A stretch of 64,000 bases of DNA, from the NCBI GenBank assembly GCA_018661705.1, contig JABJHR010000014.1, positions 94,380 to 158,379 of the forward strand, read 5' to 3'. Of the stretch, positions 1-8,928 are shown one piece after another (position 1 is the first letter of the stretch; each line of letters opens with the position of its first letter). The translations under genes were made by a program, and so were the position numbers. Below the pieces are notes generated by a model. It did no database searches. It was given only the letters and a program-made list of their open reading frames with translations, and had not been told where the DNA came from. This DNA is from Candidatus Woesearchaeota archaeon. Its GTDB lineage: Archaea > Nanobdellota > Nanobdellia > Woesearchaeales > DSVV01.

Positions 1-499
1 TTTTAAAATCAAACTCTGTAGATAATACAGCAGAAAGCTTTTCACCTTTAGTATAACCATTCAAAAACATAGCAGAATGTGATACTAACATACTAACTTT
101 ATATTCCACATCTTTAAATGACGTTGTAAAACCAATCCTATTGGTTGGCTCAACTGTTTGTTCTAATCCATTAAGAATAGGTTGAAAATGTTCTTGTAAC
201 ATTTCCCACATTTCACCAGACAAACTAGAAATATATTGGAATCTTTCTTTTTCTTCATTACTAGGGCCACTATAACATCTTTCAAAATGTTCTGGATTCA
301 GAAACTTCAAGAACATCATCATATCGAATCGGGAATTATCCTGCATTGTTCTAGAAAGATCAGCAAGAGATTCATAGGCTCTTTTAAATTCACCATCACC
401 AACATCAAAATAAAATGCCCTAGGAGGATTCTTACCAAATCCACCATCTGCATTAAGATTTTTTCCACTAACACCTAAATCAGATATTCCATGTACCAT
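1..499 (-). CDS. Hypothetical protein, 3' end beyond window
   Basis: An open frame runs leftward off the window from an ATG at 497-499; about 166 codons are visible. The start is preceded on its strand by a GGGG-containing stretch that could act as a ribosome binding site. The protein begins MVHGISDLGV and is mostly polar and helical, with Met- and Phe-rich stretches (DMMMFLKFL). I see no signal peptide, membrane segment or recognisable domain. It is transcribed in the same direction as the phosphorylase gene at 630-1712, which lies upstream of it with a gap of about 130 bases. Function unknown. Confidence 0.6.
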   Translation of the reverse strand, partial: MVHGISDLGVSGKNLNADGGFGKNPPRAFYFDVGDGEFKRAYESLADLSRTMQDNSRFDMMMFLKFLNPEHFERCYSGPSNEEKERFQYISSLSGEMWEMLQEHFQPILNGLEQTVEPTNRIGFTTSFKDVEYKVSMLVSHSAMFLNGYTKGEKLSAVLSTEFDFK

Positions 500-629
500 A
501 ATTATTACCCCATTACAGATATAAGATAAGAAATAAAGTATTTAAGTTTTATGGTAATATAGAACAAGCAATGAAATGAAATTCAACTAAATAGAATAAA
601 ACAGAATTAAAATTTAATTCATTAAATCA

Positions 630-1712
630 CTAACAATACTTCTCAACTAACTCCCTAGCTATCTTCCTCAATTTAGGAATTCCAATTAAATCAGGATTAG
701 CAGGGATAATTGCTCCTTTTAGATGGTCTGTTCTTCCTGCAGTTGCTGCATATTGTAAGGCACCTTTCATTACTTCAGTCATGTAAGCTGGAACTCTTTC
801 TGAATGAGATAAATCCTGCATTACTTTTAATGTTCCGTGTTCATGGCTTGCATCTCTATCTAAATCAACAACAAAAGTTGCAGCTGCATATCTTCTTCCT
901 AATTCAATTGCAGAAAATGCTTCAATAAGTGTCATTCCAACAATGTCTCCATATTTTTCTCTTACTACACCCTCTGCTTCTGTACTAAATCTATCCCCAG
1001 GAATAATAACAGCAACACCCTTTTCATGAACAGCATTAAAATAATTATTAGCTTTTGCTTTATACGAGAATAAAGCACTTAATCCTTTATCAATCAAGGG
1101 CCTTGGATTAACATGAACAATTAATCCCATACCAAATACACTGTCAAACTTTCCAGATTCATCTTTAACATCATGAGGAACAACTAAATCATAAACTTGT
1201 ACTTCAAAAGGAATCTCCATCCCTAATTTTGCAGCCACTGAATCAACTTTTTTTACAACAGATTTGGGCATGTACTTTCTAAAAGCTGTTCCTAATTTAT
1301 CCATAAGGCCTGAATTTAAACTTCCAACAGCACTTGTTGCTAAGAAAACGGCATTATCAACTTTATCATCTGGAAGAAAATCTCTAACTAACATTTCTCC
1401 CGCTAAAATATTTGCTTTATATTGTGTAACAGATGGCCCGTATCTTTGTTCATGGCCATGCCTTGGAATAAAAAAAACATTCCCTATTTGTTGATATTCT
1501 ACAACCCCAGGTCCTAAACCCTCTGGAAAATTAATTTGTAATTCTGCTGCTTTATCAACAACTCTTGTTTCTTTATATCCAGTATCAATTGTTTTCCATT
1601 CAACATCATCAAAAATTGGACATTCATCCACTCCAGAACCACCAAATATTACTATAGCCCTATCATCCATTCCCATTAATTCTTCAAGATTGGGTGCAGG
1701 ACAGTTTTTCAT
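630..1712 (-). CDS. MTAP/PNP-family nucleoside phosphorylase
   Basis: A 360-residue member of the purine nucleoside/methylthioadenosine phosphorylase family, which splits nucleosides with phosphate in purine or MTA salvage. Visible family blocks are FGGSGV near the N-terminus (phosphate loop), IPRHGHEQRYGPS followed by QYKANI (matching the RHG...PS..NY.ANI block of MTAP), FLATSAVGSL (the ACGSL region) and GMTLIEAFSAIELG (the GMT...E...A substrate block). The frame is open to a GTG at 1736, but a TATA-like CTTATAAAG at 1736-1744 covers that codon, so I chose the ATG at 1712 as a leaderless start. The protein is longer than typical MTAP (about 270 residues), and substrate specificity cannot be read from sequence. 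A second, unrelated phosphorylase domain lies at 53.3-54.1 kb. Confidence 0.75.
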   Translation of the reverse strand: MKNCPAPNLEELMGMDDRAIVIFGGSGVDECPIFDDVEWKTIDTGYKETRVVDKAAELQINFPEGLGPGVVEYQQIGNVFFIPRHGHEQRYGPSVTQYKANILAGEMLVRDFLPDDKVDNAVFLATSAVGSLNSGLMDKLGTAFRKYMPKSVVKKVDSVAAKLGMEIPFEVQVYDLVVPHDVKDESGKFDSVFGMGLIVHVNPRPLIDKGLSALFSYKAKANNYFNAVHEKGVAVIIPGDRFSTEAEGVVREKYGDIVGMTLIEAFSAIELGRRYAAATFVVDLDRDASHEHGTLKVMQDLSHSERVPAYMTEVMKGALQYAATAGRTDHLKGAIIPANPDLIGIPKLRKIARELVEKYC

Positions 1713-1735
1713 ATTAAAATCTAAAAAACTTACCA

Positions 1736-1744
1736 CTTATAAAG
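1736..1744 (-). promoter_or_regulatory. TATA box of the MTAP/PNP-family gene
   Basis: CTTATAAAG read on the minus strand lies 24-32 bases before the ATG at 1712. This fits an archaeal TATA box with a leaderless transcript and argues against the GTG at 1736. Confidence 0.5.
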
Positions 1745-1838
1745 ATTTATAGACTTCATTGAATATGTTTGAAAATTGTCAAGAACCATCGGTCAATAGA
1801 CAAGGAGTATATTCACGACATATTAAAAGATAGAATTA

Positions 1839-4529
1839 TTAACGTTTAGACAAATAACTAATTTCAGAGTTAATTCTAGAAAGCATTTGTTGCTGTTTTT
1901 TAGTTTTAGGCATCCTCATATGTTTTCTAGAATAACTAAATTGTGATATTGCTTTTTTTGCCCAATCTCTTTGTCCAGTTAAATTATACACAAAGGAAGC
2001 ACCTTCAGCAGCATAAAAAGCAAGTTCTGTTGCTTTTTGTAGATCATTTGCATCAACACATTTTTCTTGCTCAGTAAATTCTAATCCTGCTAATTGTTTT
2101 AATGCAGAATCATAAATAAAAATTCCCAAATCAACAAAATGTGCTTTAACTCCTTCTGTAATAGAATCATTAATATTCCCCATCAAACCAAATATTTTTC
2201 TTGCATCCACTACAAGTGCATAATATTGTTCACTTATTTTTTCATAATCTTTTGTTGCTTCACATGTTCTTGTCGCATTGTAATTTGCAGTTAATGCTTT
2301 TTCCCAAACGCTTAATTTAGCAATTGAAGATTCAGACACTTTAATTAAAAACTTTAAAGCCCTACGAGATTTTCTATAAAAATCCATACAAACATCATAA
2401 TTATCAACAAGAGAATGCAAGGTAGAATTTGTTAAATCTATTAATTCATGTGCAACATTTTTTCTTGCAAGAATACTTGAACTATGCGGCTGCAACATTT
2501 CTTCAAGTTGAGACGCCCTATTAATCTTATCTTGTAATCTAGATTCATGACCTAATCTTATTAAAACTGCTGGTTCAAATACTTCTCCAAACTCATCTCT
2601 TTTTTCCCCCAATGCATTCATAACTACAACCCCTACGTTATTAACATTAGGTTCTCCTTTTGTTGTTTCTTCTTTTCCATTAGTTGTTCTTGTTTTTCTA
2701 TTACCTGTTTCTTCATCACCATCATCATGCATCCCACTCCTAATTAAATGTTCTGGAGTATAACCTAAAGAAGAATAAAACTCTTCTGCCCATTCACAAG
2801 TTTCTTTTATTGAATATGCTTGTCTTATGACTGCTTTAGATATTTTAAGCATTTTATCTTCAAGCCGTGATAATATTCGAGTATTTCCTATAGCTTCTCT
2901 TACTGATTTCGCATAAGATTCAAATGCTTTTTTTGCATTTGAAATATCCTGATTTTGATCAAAAAGTTCATGATAAGTTTCAGCAATAAGTTCATATTGT
3001 AAACCTAGATTACCAAGATTCTTTTCTAAAGTAAGTCTAATTAAATTTTCCATAGCATCAATTGCCATGTCTGCAAATCTTTGATTATAACCAAGACTAA
3101 GGACTTTATTGCAAAACTTTCCCATTACAAGATAAGTTTTACTTGCATGTTTTGGATCAACATCTTCCAACATTATAGCAGATTTAATAGAATCTTCGTA
3201 ACATTTATCTGCTGTGCTTCGAAAACCATTTTTATAAGCTTCTTCGCTTACTTCCGCATCCTGCAATAAGAAAAAAAGACCTTCAGCCATTGTAGAAGCA
3301 AAACCAAGTGAATATGCAAGATGTTTTTTATGTCTCTCTTCAGATAAAACATCAGGAAATCTGTTAAATATTCTTTCTGCAAGTTTATATCCTGCCCTTG
3401 CTTTTGCTTTCCAAGTTATAACTTCAGAAATGTGGTCTCTGTGTTCAGCAATAAACCTTGCCATGTCTCCAATAACACAAGCATTGTAAAAAGAAAGTTC
3501 AGGATTAATTTCTGGACCTAAAGCAAGAGCTTTTGAATAGAATTTGTAACCAATAAAAGCTGCACTAAGAAGATTATCTTTTTCTGCTGGATCTACTTTT
3601 TTTCTTTTACTTGGCCCAAACAATTCAACAATTGATTTACCATATTCACCGACATGATTATAAATAAAAAAAAGAATTGATTTATCTTCAAATTGTTCTG
3701 CAAAATTAACAGCCATAAGATGAGAATCAGTTGCTTTTGTTATCCATTCTTTATTTTTAAGTAAAATAACTGCCTCTAAAGCAATTTCAGCAGCATTTCT
3801 GTAATAAACAGAAGCCAATTTAGGATTGGTTATACTCAATGTTTGAGCACACTTAAAATAATCATTAAAACATTTTTCAATCCATTTTTTGGCGTGATCT
3901 TTCTGATCATATTCTTTTCCATTTTCTTCTGCTTCTTGTTCATTTTTTACATCACCAATGTACATAATTCGTTGAAAAATATATTTAGCAGCTTCTGCAG
4001 CAAAACCAAATGCATGTGCAGCATGATCAACATCAATTATTTGACATAATTCAGCTGATCGTTTGTAACCTTTATACCATTTCTTTGCCCAAAATAAATC
4101 AGCTGTTTCTTTAAATAAAAGTCCTGCAGCATCTGCTTTGTAAGCATGAAGATGTGCTTCCATCTTAGCAAGATCAGGTGAAATTTCTGTAATATCTACA
4201 TTTCCTCTTTCTTGTTCTAATTTTTCAATACCTTCGTTGCAATAATCATAAAGCTTATTAAAAAGAATATGATCAATACCTAATGGTTTTTCAGCAGTAC
4301 CATCATTCCCTTCCCAAAGCTCATTTTTTTCCTGTTCTTCTTTAAACAACCTTGTAGCTACTTTTGTTATTTTTTTGATAAATTCAACACTTTCATGATC
4401 AACTGAATCATTTTCAACCATATATTCTAGAATTAAAGGAATTGTTTCTGCTTTGCCACCTTCAGAACTCCAGTTATGATATTCCCATTCAACTAATAAA
4501 TCAAGCCTTTCTTTCTGATCACTATCCAT
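1839..4529 (-). CDS. Large helical-repeat protein of unknown function
   Basis: An 896-residue, almost entirely alpha-helical protein without signal peptide or membrane segments. Many helices have the alternating Ala/Tyr/Leu pattern of TPR-like repeats, for example AAEAAKYIFQR, YYRNAAEIALEA and ATELAFYAAEGA. A low-complexity, charged and Gly/Asp/Thr-rich linker at about residues 590-630 splits it into two helical halves. The ATG at 4529 lies about 25-34 bases from a TATA-like stretch (4551-4563) shared with the divergent mevalonate kinase gene. I do not recognise the family; a scaffold role is suggested only by the repeat-like architecture. Confidence 0.7.
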   Translation of the reverse strand: MDSDQKERLDLLVEWEYHNWSSEGGKAETIPLILEYMVENDSVDHESVEFIKKITKVATRLFKEEQEKNELWEGNDGTAEKPLGIDHILFNKLYDYCNEGIEKLEQERGNVDITEISPDLAKMEAHLHAYKADAAGLLFKETADLFWAKKWYKGYKRSAELCQIIDVDHAAHAFGFAAEAAKYIFQRIMYIGDVKNEQEAEENGKEYDQKDHAKKWIEKCFNDYFKCAQTLSITNPKLASVYYRNAAEIALEAVILLKNKEWITKATDSHLMAVNFAEQFEDKSILFFIYNHVGEYGKSIVELFGPSKRKKVDPAEKDNLLSAAFIGYKFYSKALALGPEINPELSFYNACVIGDMARFIAEHRDHISEVITWKAKARAGYKLAERIFNRFPDVLSEERHKKHLAYSLGFASTMAEGLFFLLQDAEVSEEAYKNGFRSTADKCYEDSIKSAIMLEDVDPKHASKTYLVMGKFCNKVLSLGYNQRFADMAIDAMENLIRLTLEKNLGNLGLQYELIAETYHELFDQNQDISNAKKAFESYAKSVREAIGNTRILSRLEDKMLKISKAVIRQAYSIKETCEWAEEFYSSLGYTPEHLIRSGMHDDGDEETGNRKTRTTNGKEETTKGEPNVNNVGVVVMNALGEKRDEFGEVFEPAVLIRLGHESRLQDKINRASQLEEMLQPHSSSILARKNVAHELIDLTNSTLHSLVDNYDVCMDFYRKSRRALKFLIKVSESSIAKLSVWEKALTANYNATRTCEATKDYEKISEQYYALVVDARKIFGLMGNINDSITEGVKAHFVDLGIFIYDSALKQLAGLEFTEQEKCVDANDLQKATELAFYAAEGASFVYNLTGQRDWAKKAISQFSYSRKHMRMPKTKKQQQMLSRINSEISYLSKR

Positions 4530-4550
4530 ATATATATTAGAATCCTATAT

Positions 4551-4563
4551 CTATTTATATATT
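4551..4563. promoter_or_regulatory. Bidirectional TATA-rich promoter region
   Basis: CTATTTATATATT between two divergent genes reads as a TATA box in both directions. It sits about 25-34 bases before the minus-strand ATG at 4529 and about the same distance before a plus-strand GTG at 4587. It probably drives both the helical-repeat protein and the mevalonate cluster. Confidence 0.45.
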
Positions 4564-4676
4564 TTATTAGATATTACCATTAAATAGTGATTAAATCACA
4601 AGATCATTGCATAATATTGTCAAAAGAGAAAGTCAAACCTCGAAATCCTTATAAAACCCAAAAAATACCCGAAAGT

Positions 4677-5591
4677 ATGGCAAAAGCACCAGGTAAAATA
4701 ATACTTTTTGGAGAACATTTTGTTGTTCATGGAAGTTATGCAATTTCTGCAGCAATTGATAGGTTTAGTGAGGTTAAAGTTGAAACAAACAAAAAACAAT
4801 TGTCTGAAACAAAAAAAATATCAGTAACATACAATAATGAAACCGTAAGAACAGAAAGCAAATTATGTATGGGAGTAAAAAACATATTAAATTATTTAAA
4901 ATTAAATGAAAATCTAAACATAACAATTAACTCAACAATAAAAGGAAGTGGTTTAGGAAGTAGTGCTGCATTCTGTGTTGCTTTTGCAAAAGAATTAAAT
5001 GAAAAATTTGATTTAAAACTAGAAAACCCAGACATCAACATTGCAGCATATGAAGGAGAAAAAGCATTCCATGGTAATCCTTCGGGAGTAGACAACACAA
5101 CAAGTTTGTATGAAGGAATTTTATTATTTAACAAGGACATTAAAACTCAACTTTTGGATCATTCCACCATAGAAGTAAAAGAAAAAATAAAATTAATTTT
5201 AGTAAACACAGGTAAAAAAACAAACACAATCAAAATAGTTGAAGAAGTTAAAAAAATAAAAGAACTAGATCAAGAAAAGTTCAAACATTATATTGCAGAA
5301 ATAAATCATTTAGTTGATGATGCAAAAGATGCAATTTTAAACCATGACCTCCCATACATTGGACAATTAATGCTCTTTAATCAAGCATTATTAGAAAAAA
5401 TTGGAGTTTCAACACCAGAAATTAGAACAATTATAACAACAGGCATTAATAACGGTGCATTAGGTGGAAAAATAACTGGAGCTGGTGGAGGAGGAAATGT
5501 CATATTACTGTACGACGATGAAAAGAATAAGGAAAAGATTATAAATGAGTTAAATAATAAAGGATATGAGAGTTTTAGTATTGAAATTTGA
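4677..5591 (+). CDS. mvaK1: Mevalonate kinase (GHMP family)
   Basis: Phosphorylates mevalonate at the 5-position, the first kinase step of isoprenoid synthesis. The protein opens with the GHMP N-terminal block APGKIILFGEHFVVHG, then has the ATP loop GSGLGSSAAFCVA and ends with the GHMP C-terminal motif KITGAGGGGNVI. PSGVDN carries the expected catalytic Asp. The 304-residue length is normal. I chose the ATG at 4677 because the family begins within a few residues of APGK. A longer reading from GTG 4587 adds 30 residues unlike the family, but it would fit a leaderless start from the TATA at 4551-4563, so the start is not settled. The next gene downstream is mvaD. Confidence 0.88.
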   Translation: MAKAPGKIILFGEHFVVHGSYAISAAIDRFSEVKVETNKKQLSETKKISVTYNNETVRTESKLCMGVKNILNYLKLNENLNITINSTIKGSGLGSSAAFCVAFAKELNEKFDLKLENPDINIAAYEGEKAFHGNPSGVDNTTSLYEGILLFNKDIKTQLLDHSTIEVKEKIKLILVNTGKKTNTIKIVEEVKKIKELDQEKFKHYIAEINHLVDDAKDAILNHDLPYIGQLMLFNQALLEKIGVSTPEIRTIITTGINNGALGGKITGAGGGGNVILLYDDEKNKEKIINELNNKGYESFSIEI

Positions 5592-5645
5592 TAATAAAAT
5601 TATGAAAGAGAAGAAAAAAATCATAAAAATAAATTTTAATAAAAG

Positions 5646-6650
5646 GTGAATAAAATCAAAGCAACAGCAATCGCACACCCAAATATTGCATTAATCAAAT
5701 ATTGGGGTAAAAGAAATGATGAATTAAAAATCCCAACTGTTTCTAGTATTTCTGTAACTCTTGACAATCTTTATACAAAAACAACTGTTGAGTTTAATGA
5801 AAAATTTGAAGAAGATAAATTCTCACTAAATGATAAAACAGTTACTGGCGGAGTAGTATTAAAACGAGTTATTGAACTTCTTGATTTAATCAGAAAACAT
5901 TCAAAAAAAAATCAGTTTGCAAAAGTTGTAAGTGAAAATAATTTTCCAGATGCAGCTGGATTAGCAAGCAGTAGTTCTGCTTTTGCTGCATTAACAATGG
6001 CAGGATGCAACGCCATAGGTTATGGCATAAATAAAAAAGAAATGTCAATAATTGCCAGACAAGGTTCAGGATCAGCATGCAGAAGTATTTTTGGTGGATT
6101 TGTTGAATGGAAAAAAGGTAAAAAAGACGATGGCACTGATAGTTTTGCGGAACAAATTGCAGACGAAAAGCATTGGGAAGACTTCAGAATAATTGTTTTA
6201 ATTGTAAATCCAAAAGAAAAGAAAATTAAATCAACAGAAGGAATGAAAATTAGTGTTAATTCATCTGAGTTGTATGAAGCTTGGATAAAAGCAAGTGAAA
6301 ATGATGCTGGAAAAATTAAACAATATCTTTTGGAGAAAAATTTAACAGAAACAGGAAAAATTGCAGAACAAAATTGTTTACGAATGCATTCTGTCATGAT
6401 CAGTTCAGACCCTTCATTAATTTATTGGAATCCTGAAACAGTTACATTAATAGATAAAATTCAAGCAATGCAAAGTAATGGATTAGATTTACATTTTACA
6501 ATTGATGCTGGCCCAAACATAAAAATTATTTGCCAGGAAAAAGATGTTGAAAAAATTCTAAACTGTTTAGAACAAGCACCATTTATTCATGATTTTGTTG
6601 TATGTAGCCCAGGTAAAGGCGCTGAAATAGTAGATGATCATTTGTTTTAA
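5646..6650 (+). CDS. mvaD: Diphosphomevalonate decarboxylase
   Basis: Converts mevalonate 5-diphosphate to isopentenyl diphosphate with ATP. Family hallmarks are AHPNIALIKYWGKR at the N-terminus, VSSISVTLD, the nucleotide loop AAGLASSSSAFAAL, and GSGSACRSIFGGFVEW with the substrate-binding RS. The decarboxylase-specific DAGPN motif follows near residue 285. At 334 residues it is the normal size. It starts at a GTG 54 bases after mvaK1 and is probably in the same transcript. A decarboxylase that acts on the diphosphate points to the classical pathway rather than the phosphomevalonate-dehydratase route used by most archaea. Confidence 0.93.
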   Translation: MNKIKATAIAHPNIALIKYWGKRNDELKIPTVSSISVTLDNLYTKTTVEFNEKFEEDKFSLNDKTVTGGVVLKRVIELLDLIRKHSKKNQFAKVVSENNFPDAAGLASSSSAFAALTMAGCNAIGYGINKKEMSIIARQGSGSACRSIFGGFVEWKKGKKDDGTDSFAEQIADEKHWEDFRIIVLIVNPKEKKIKSTEGMKISVNSSELYEAWIKASENDAGKIKQYLLEKNLTETGKIAEQNCLRMHSVMISSDPSLIYWNPETVTLIDKIQAMQSNGLDLHFTIDAGPNIKIICQEKDVEKILNCLEQAPFIHDFVVCSPGKGAEIVDDHLF

Positions 6651-6684
6651 TTGTTTTAATATTCTTTATTGATTTTATGTTTTT

Positions 6685-6796
6685 AAAAATCCAATAACAA
6701 AGATGCAGACAGACCGGGGGTTGTCCCTTACGGGGTGGTCTGTAGGACAAAGCAAAGCTTTGGCCGTCTGCCATCATTATTGTTGTTGGATTTTTT
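6685..6796 (+). repeat. Structured intergenic repeat, copy B
   Basis: The outer arms AAAAATCCAA and TTGGATTTTTT pair, followed inward by a GCAGAC/GTCTGC stem. Two hairpins lie inside: ACAGACC/GGTCTGT (containing CCC-TTAC-GGG) and CAAAGC-AAA-GCTTTG. The layout matches the copies at 8391, 48901 and 57862 although most bases differ. It lies between mvaD and mvaK2. It could also act as a terminator, since it ends in a T run. Confidence 0.75.
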
Positions 6797-6871
6797 ATAA
6801 GCAATTGGTTCATCAGAATAAAACACCATCATTCAACAAACTATTTAAACACAAAAAAATTACAAACCCAT

Positions 6872-8017
6872 ATGATTACAATTAAAGCACCAGGTAAATT
6901 AATGTTAGCAGGAGAATGGGCTGTTTTAGAGACTGGTAAGCCAAGCATTGTTGCTGCTGTTGATAAGTATGTAGAATGTTCAATCGAAGAAACTAATTCT
7001 TCATCCATACAAATTCCAGGGATGGAAAAAATAGAATTTGTTTTTGAAAAAGATAAATTAAGATTTAGAAAAATCTTAACTTCTGGTGAAAAAGAAAAAT
7101 TATTATTTGCAAAAAACACAATTGAAGTTTTCTTAACTTTCATGGAAGAAAATGCAAATCCAATTGAAAGTTTCAATATTAAAACAAAAAACCACAATAC
7201 AACCATTACAATTCCAAACGGTAGTGACTCTGAAGGAACTGAAAAAAAGATAGGTTTTGGTAGTAGTGCCGCTACTTGCGTTGCAATTGGAACTGCAATT
7301 ATGAAAAGTTACGATTATGACGTCACTGAAGAAAAACACAAAGAAATTATTTTCAAGCTTGCAAGTATTGCGCATTTTACTGCCCAAGAATTTAGAGGAA
7401 GTTGTTTTGATGTAGCGGCCTCAACATATGGTGGAGTTATAATATACAAAGCGTTTAATGGACTTTGGCTAAAAAATGAAATAAAAAGAAAAGTTTCATT
7501 AACAGAAATCTTAAATGGCGACTGGCCGCATTTGAAGATAAAACCAATAACACTCCCAGAAAATCTTAAAATATTGTGTTGTTACACTTCTACTTCTGCA
7601 GACACTAGAAAGATGATTGCGAAAATGGAAAAATTCAGAGAAAATAATTATGATGAATACATGGAACTAATAGATGAGTTTGAAGAAGCTGTTAACTCAA
7701 TAATTGATGCACTTGGATTTGGTAATCCAAATGAGATCAAAATGATGTGGCACAAAAATCAATCATGTCTTAAAGAGCTTGACGAGAAAAGCAAGATTGG
7801 AATTCTAACGCCAGAACTTAAAAAACTAATTGAAATCGCAAATAAACATGACTGCGTTGGTAAAATAAGTGGTGCAGGTGGTGGTGATTCAGGAATTGCA
7901 ATCTGTTTTAATGAAGAAAACTGTAAAAAAATAAAAAAAGAATGGAAAGAATCTAAACTTTACTTAATAGATATTAAAATAAGTGAAAATAAAATAATAA
8001 ATGAAAAAGAAGAATAA
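6872..8017 (+). CDS. mvaK2: Phosphomevalonate kinase, bacterial/ERG8 type
   Basis: Phosphorylates mevalonate 5-phosphate to the diphosphate, the substrate of MvaD. GHMP blocks are clear: KAPGKLMLAGEWAV at the N-terminus, GFGSSAATCVA near residue 130, RGSCFDVAASTYGG (the GSG.D.A.S.YGG block specific to phosphomevalonate kinases) and SGAGGGDSGIA near the C-terminus. At 381 residues it is full length. A TATA-like AACTATTTAA about 30 bases upstream suggests its own promoter after repeat copy B. In the family block GSGxD the second Gly is Cys here (GSCFD). With the two genes before it, this is the gene order of Gram-positive mevalonate operons. Confidence 0.88.
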   Translation: MITIKAPGKLMLAGEWAVLETGKPSIVAAVDKYVECSIEETNSSSIQIPGMEKIEFVFEKDKLRFRKILTSGEKEKLLFAKNTIEVFLTFMEENANPIESFNIKTKNHNTTITIPNGSDSEGTEKKIGFGSSAATCVAIGTAIMKSYDYDVTEEKHKEIIFKLASIAHFTAQEFRGSCFDVAASTYGGVIIYKAFNGLWLKNEIKRKVSLTEILNGDWPHLKIKPITLPENLKILCCYTSTSADTRKMIAKMEKFRENNYDEYMELIDEFEEAVNSIIDALGFGNPNEIKMMWHKNQSCLKELDEKSKIGILTPELKKLIEIANKHDCVGKISGAGGGDSGIAICFNEENCKKIKKEWKESKLYLIDIKISENKIINEKEE

Positions 8018-8020
8018 AAT

Positions 8021-8296
8021 TTACTTTACAACTTTCTTAAACTTAGCTAAAAAGTCACTATTTTTCTTTTCAAGTCTTTTACAAGCATCTTGAAGAATTT
8101 TTTGTGGAGCTTTACCTGTTGATTCAACCGTAATTCTTGGAATTCCAACTTGTGGGTGTTCAATATGATAACCACCAACTTTAGTATCTTTATCATTCCA
8201 AATTTCCTTTTTTAAGGCATTACACATAGCATGACCTTCTCCTTTTAATTCAACTACAAGAGTTTTTTTTGATGATTCAATAACATTTATTTCCAT
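8021..8296 (-). CDS. rpoL: DNA-directed RNA polymerase subunit Rpo11 (RpoL)
   Basis: A 91-residue subunit that pairs with Rpo3 to form the alpha-like assembly platform of archaeal RNA polymerase. Family features are ELKGEGHAMCNALKKE (the E..GE.HT..N.L...L block), GYHIEHPQVGIPRITV (Y...HP......I) and a C-terminal helix of about 25 residues. It converges with mvaK2, with only 3 bases between the stops. The region upstream holds structured repeat A and a second foldable stretch. Confidence 0.92.
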   Translation of the reverse strand: MEINVIESSKKTLVVELKGEGHAMCNALKKEIWNDKDTKVGGYHIEHPQVGIPRITVESTGKAPQKILQDACKRLEKKNSDFLAKFKKVVK

Positions 8297-8390
8297 TTTA
8301 CCACCTGTGATTATGATCTAAGAAACATATAGGTCATTTATAAAGTTTATCATCGTTTGGAGTTTATAGAGTGGAAAAAGATAAAGTAGC

Positions 8391-8526
8391 AAAAAACAAC
8401 AACAATGGCACAGACGGACTTCCTGAAAATATGAAATTTTCAGGCCTTCAAATTAAAATTTGAAGTTATCCAAAAGTCCTATTCGCCTCAAGCAAGCTTT
8501 CGGCTCATCTGGCCTTGTTGTTTTTT
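8391..8526 (+). repeat. Structured intergenic repeat, copy A (largest)
   Basis: AAAAAACAACAACAA pairs with TTGTTGTTTTTT. Next comes GGC-A-C-AGACG, which pairs as in the other copies (here CATCTGGCC on the 3' side, one position changed). Inside, GGACTT/AAGTCC encloses two perfect hairpins (CCTGAAAAT/ATTTTCAGG and CTTCAAATT/AATTTGAAG). The last arm is GCC..AAGC-AA-GCTT..GGC. It lies between divergent rpoL and the HDAC gene. Confidence 0.8.
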
Positions 8527-8594
8527 GTATTAAAATTAAGAATTAAAACACTTTTCAACACTGGCGGATGCTTCTTTTTTTCACTTAGATTTGA

Positions 8595-8604
8595 CCTATA
8601 AAAC
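8595..8604 (+). promoter_or_regulatory. Possible promoter for an intergenic RNA
   Basis: CCTATAAAAC resembles an archaeal TATA box and lies about 30-38 bases before the long stem that begins at 8633. No protein start fits, so it may drive a small RNA. Confidence 0.3.
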
Positions 8605-8632
8605 TAAAGATTAACACATAAGAAAAAACAAT

Positions 8633-8710
8633 GACCTTCATGTTACGCCAACTTTTGCTGCCTTAGCATTTTGTTACTTGCGACATTGCCTAAATTTTAA
8701 CATGAAGGTC
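8633..8710 (+). ncRNA. Candidate structured RNA with 13-bp closing stem
   Basis: GACCTTCATGTTA (8633-8645) pairs perfectly with TAACATGAAGGTC (8698-8710). Inside, CGC/GCG and TGCT/AGCA helices can form. A possible TATA box lies just upstream. There is no coding potential and I do not recognise the family; I see no clear C/D or ACA boxes. The rest of the 400-base region up to 8928 holds one small GTATAC hairpin near 8776-8794 and nothing else I can name. Confidence 0.4.
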
Positions 8711-8928
8711 CTGCTTTGGTTTTCACCAACACCTCGATTTCCCGAAACTATACAAACATACCCAATAGGGGAAGGGTATACGATTTTGTATACTAAGATA
8801 CAAGTCATATTTAAATGTTTTGATTTAACACACAAAACAAGAATTAAGAACCACCAAAAAGTAATAAATAGGGAAAATAATAAAAAGAACTAGCAATACC
8901 CATACAATATTACATAAAAAACAATAAA

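Noticed and set aside
8678..8893. A 71-residue frame before the HDAC gene
   Set aside because: It begins inside the 13-bp stem arm, has no ribosome site and lacks any family pattern.
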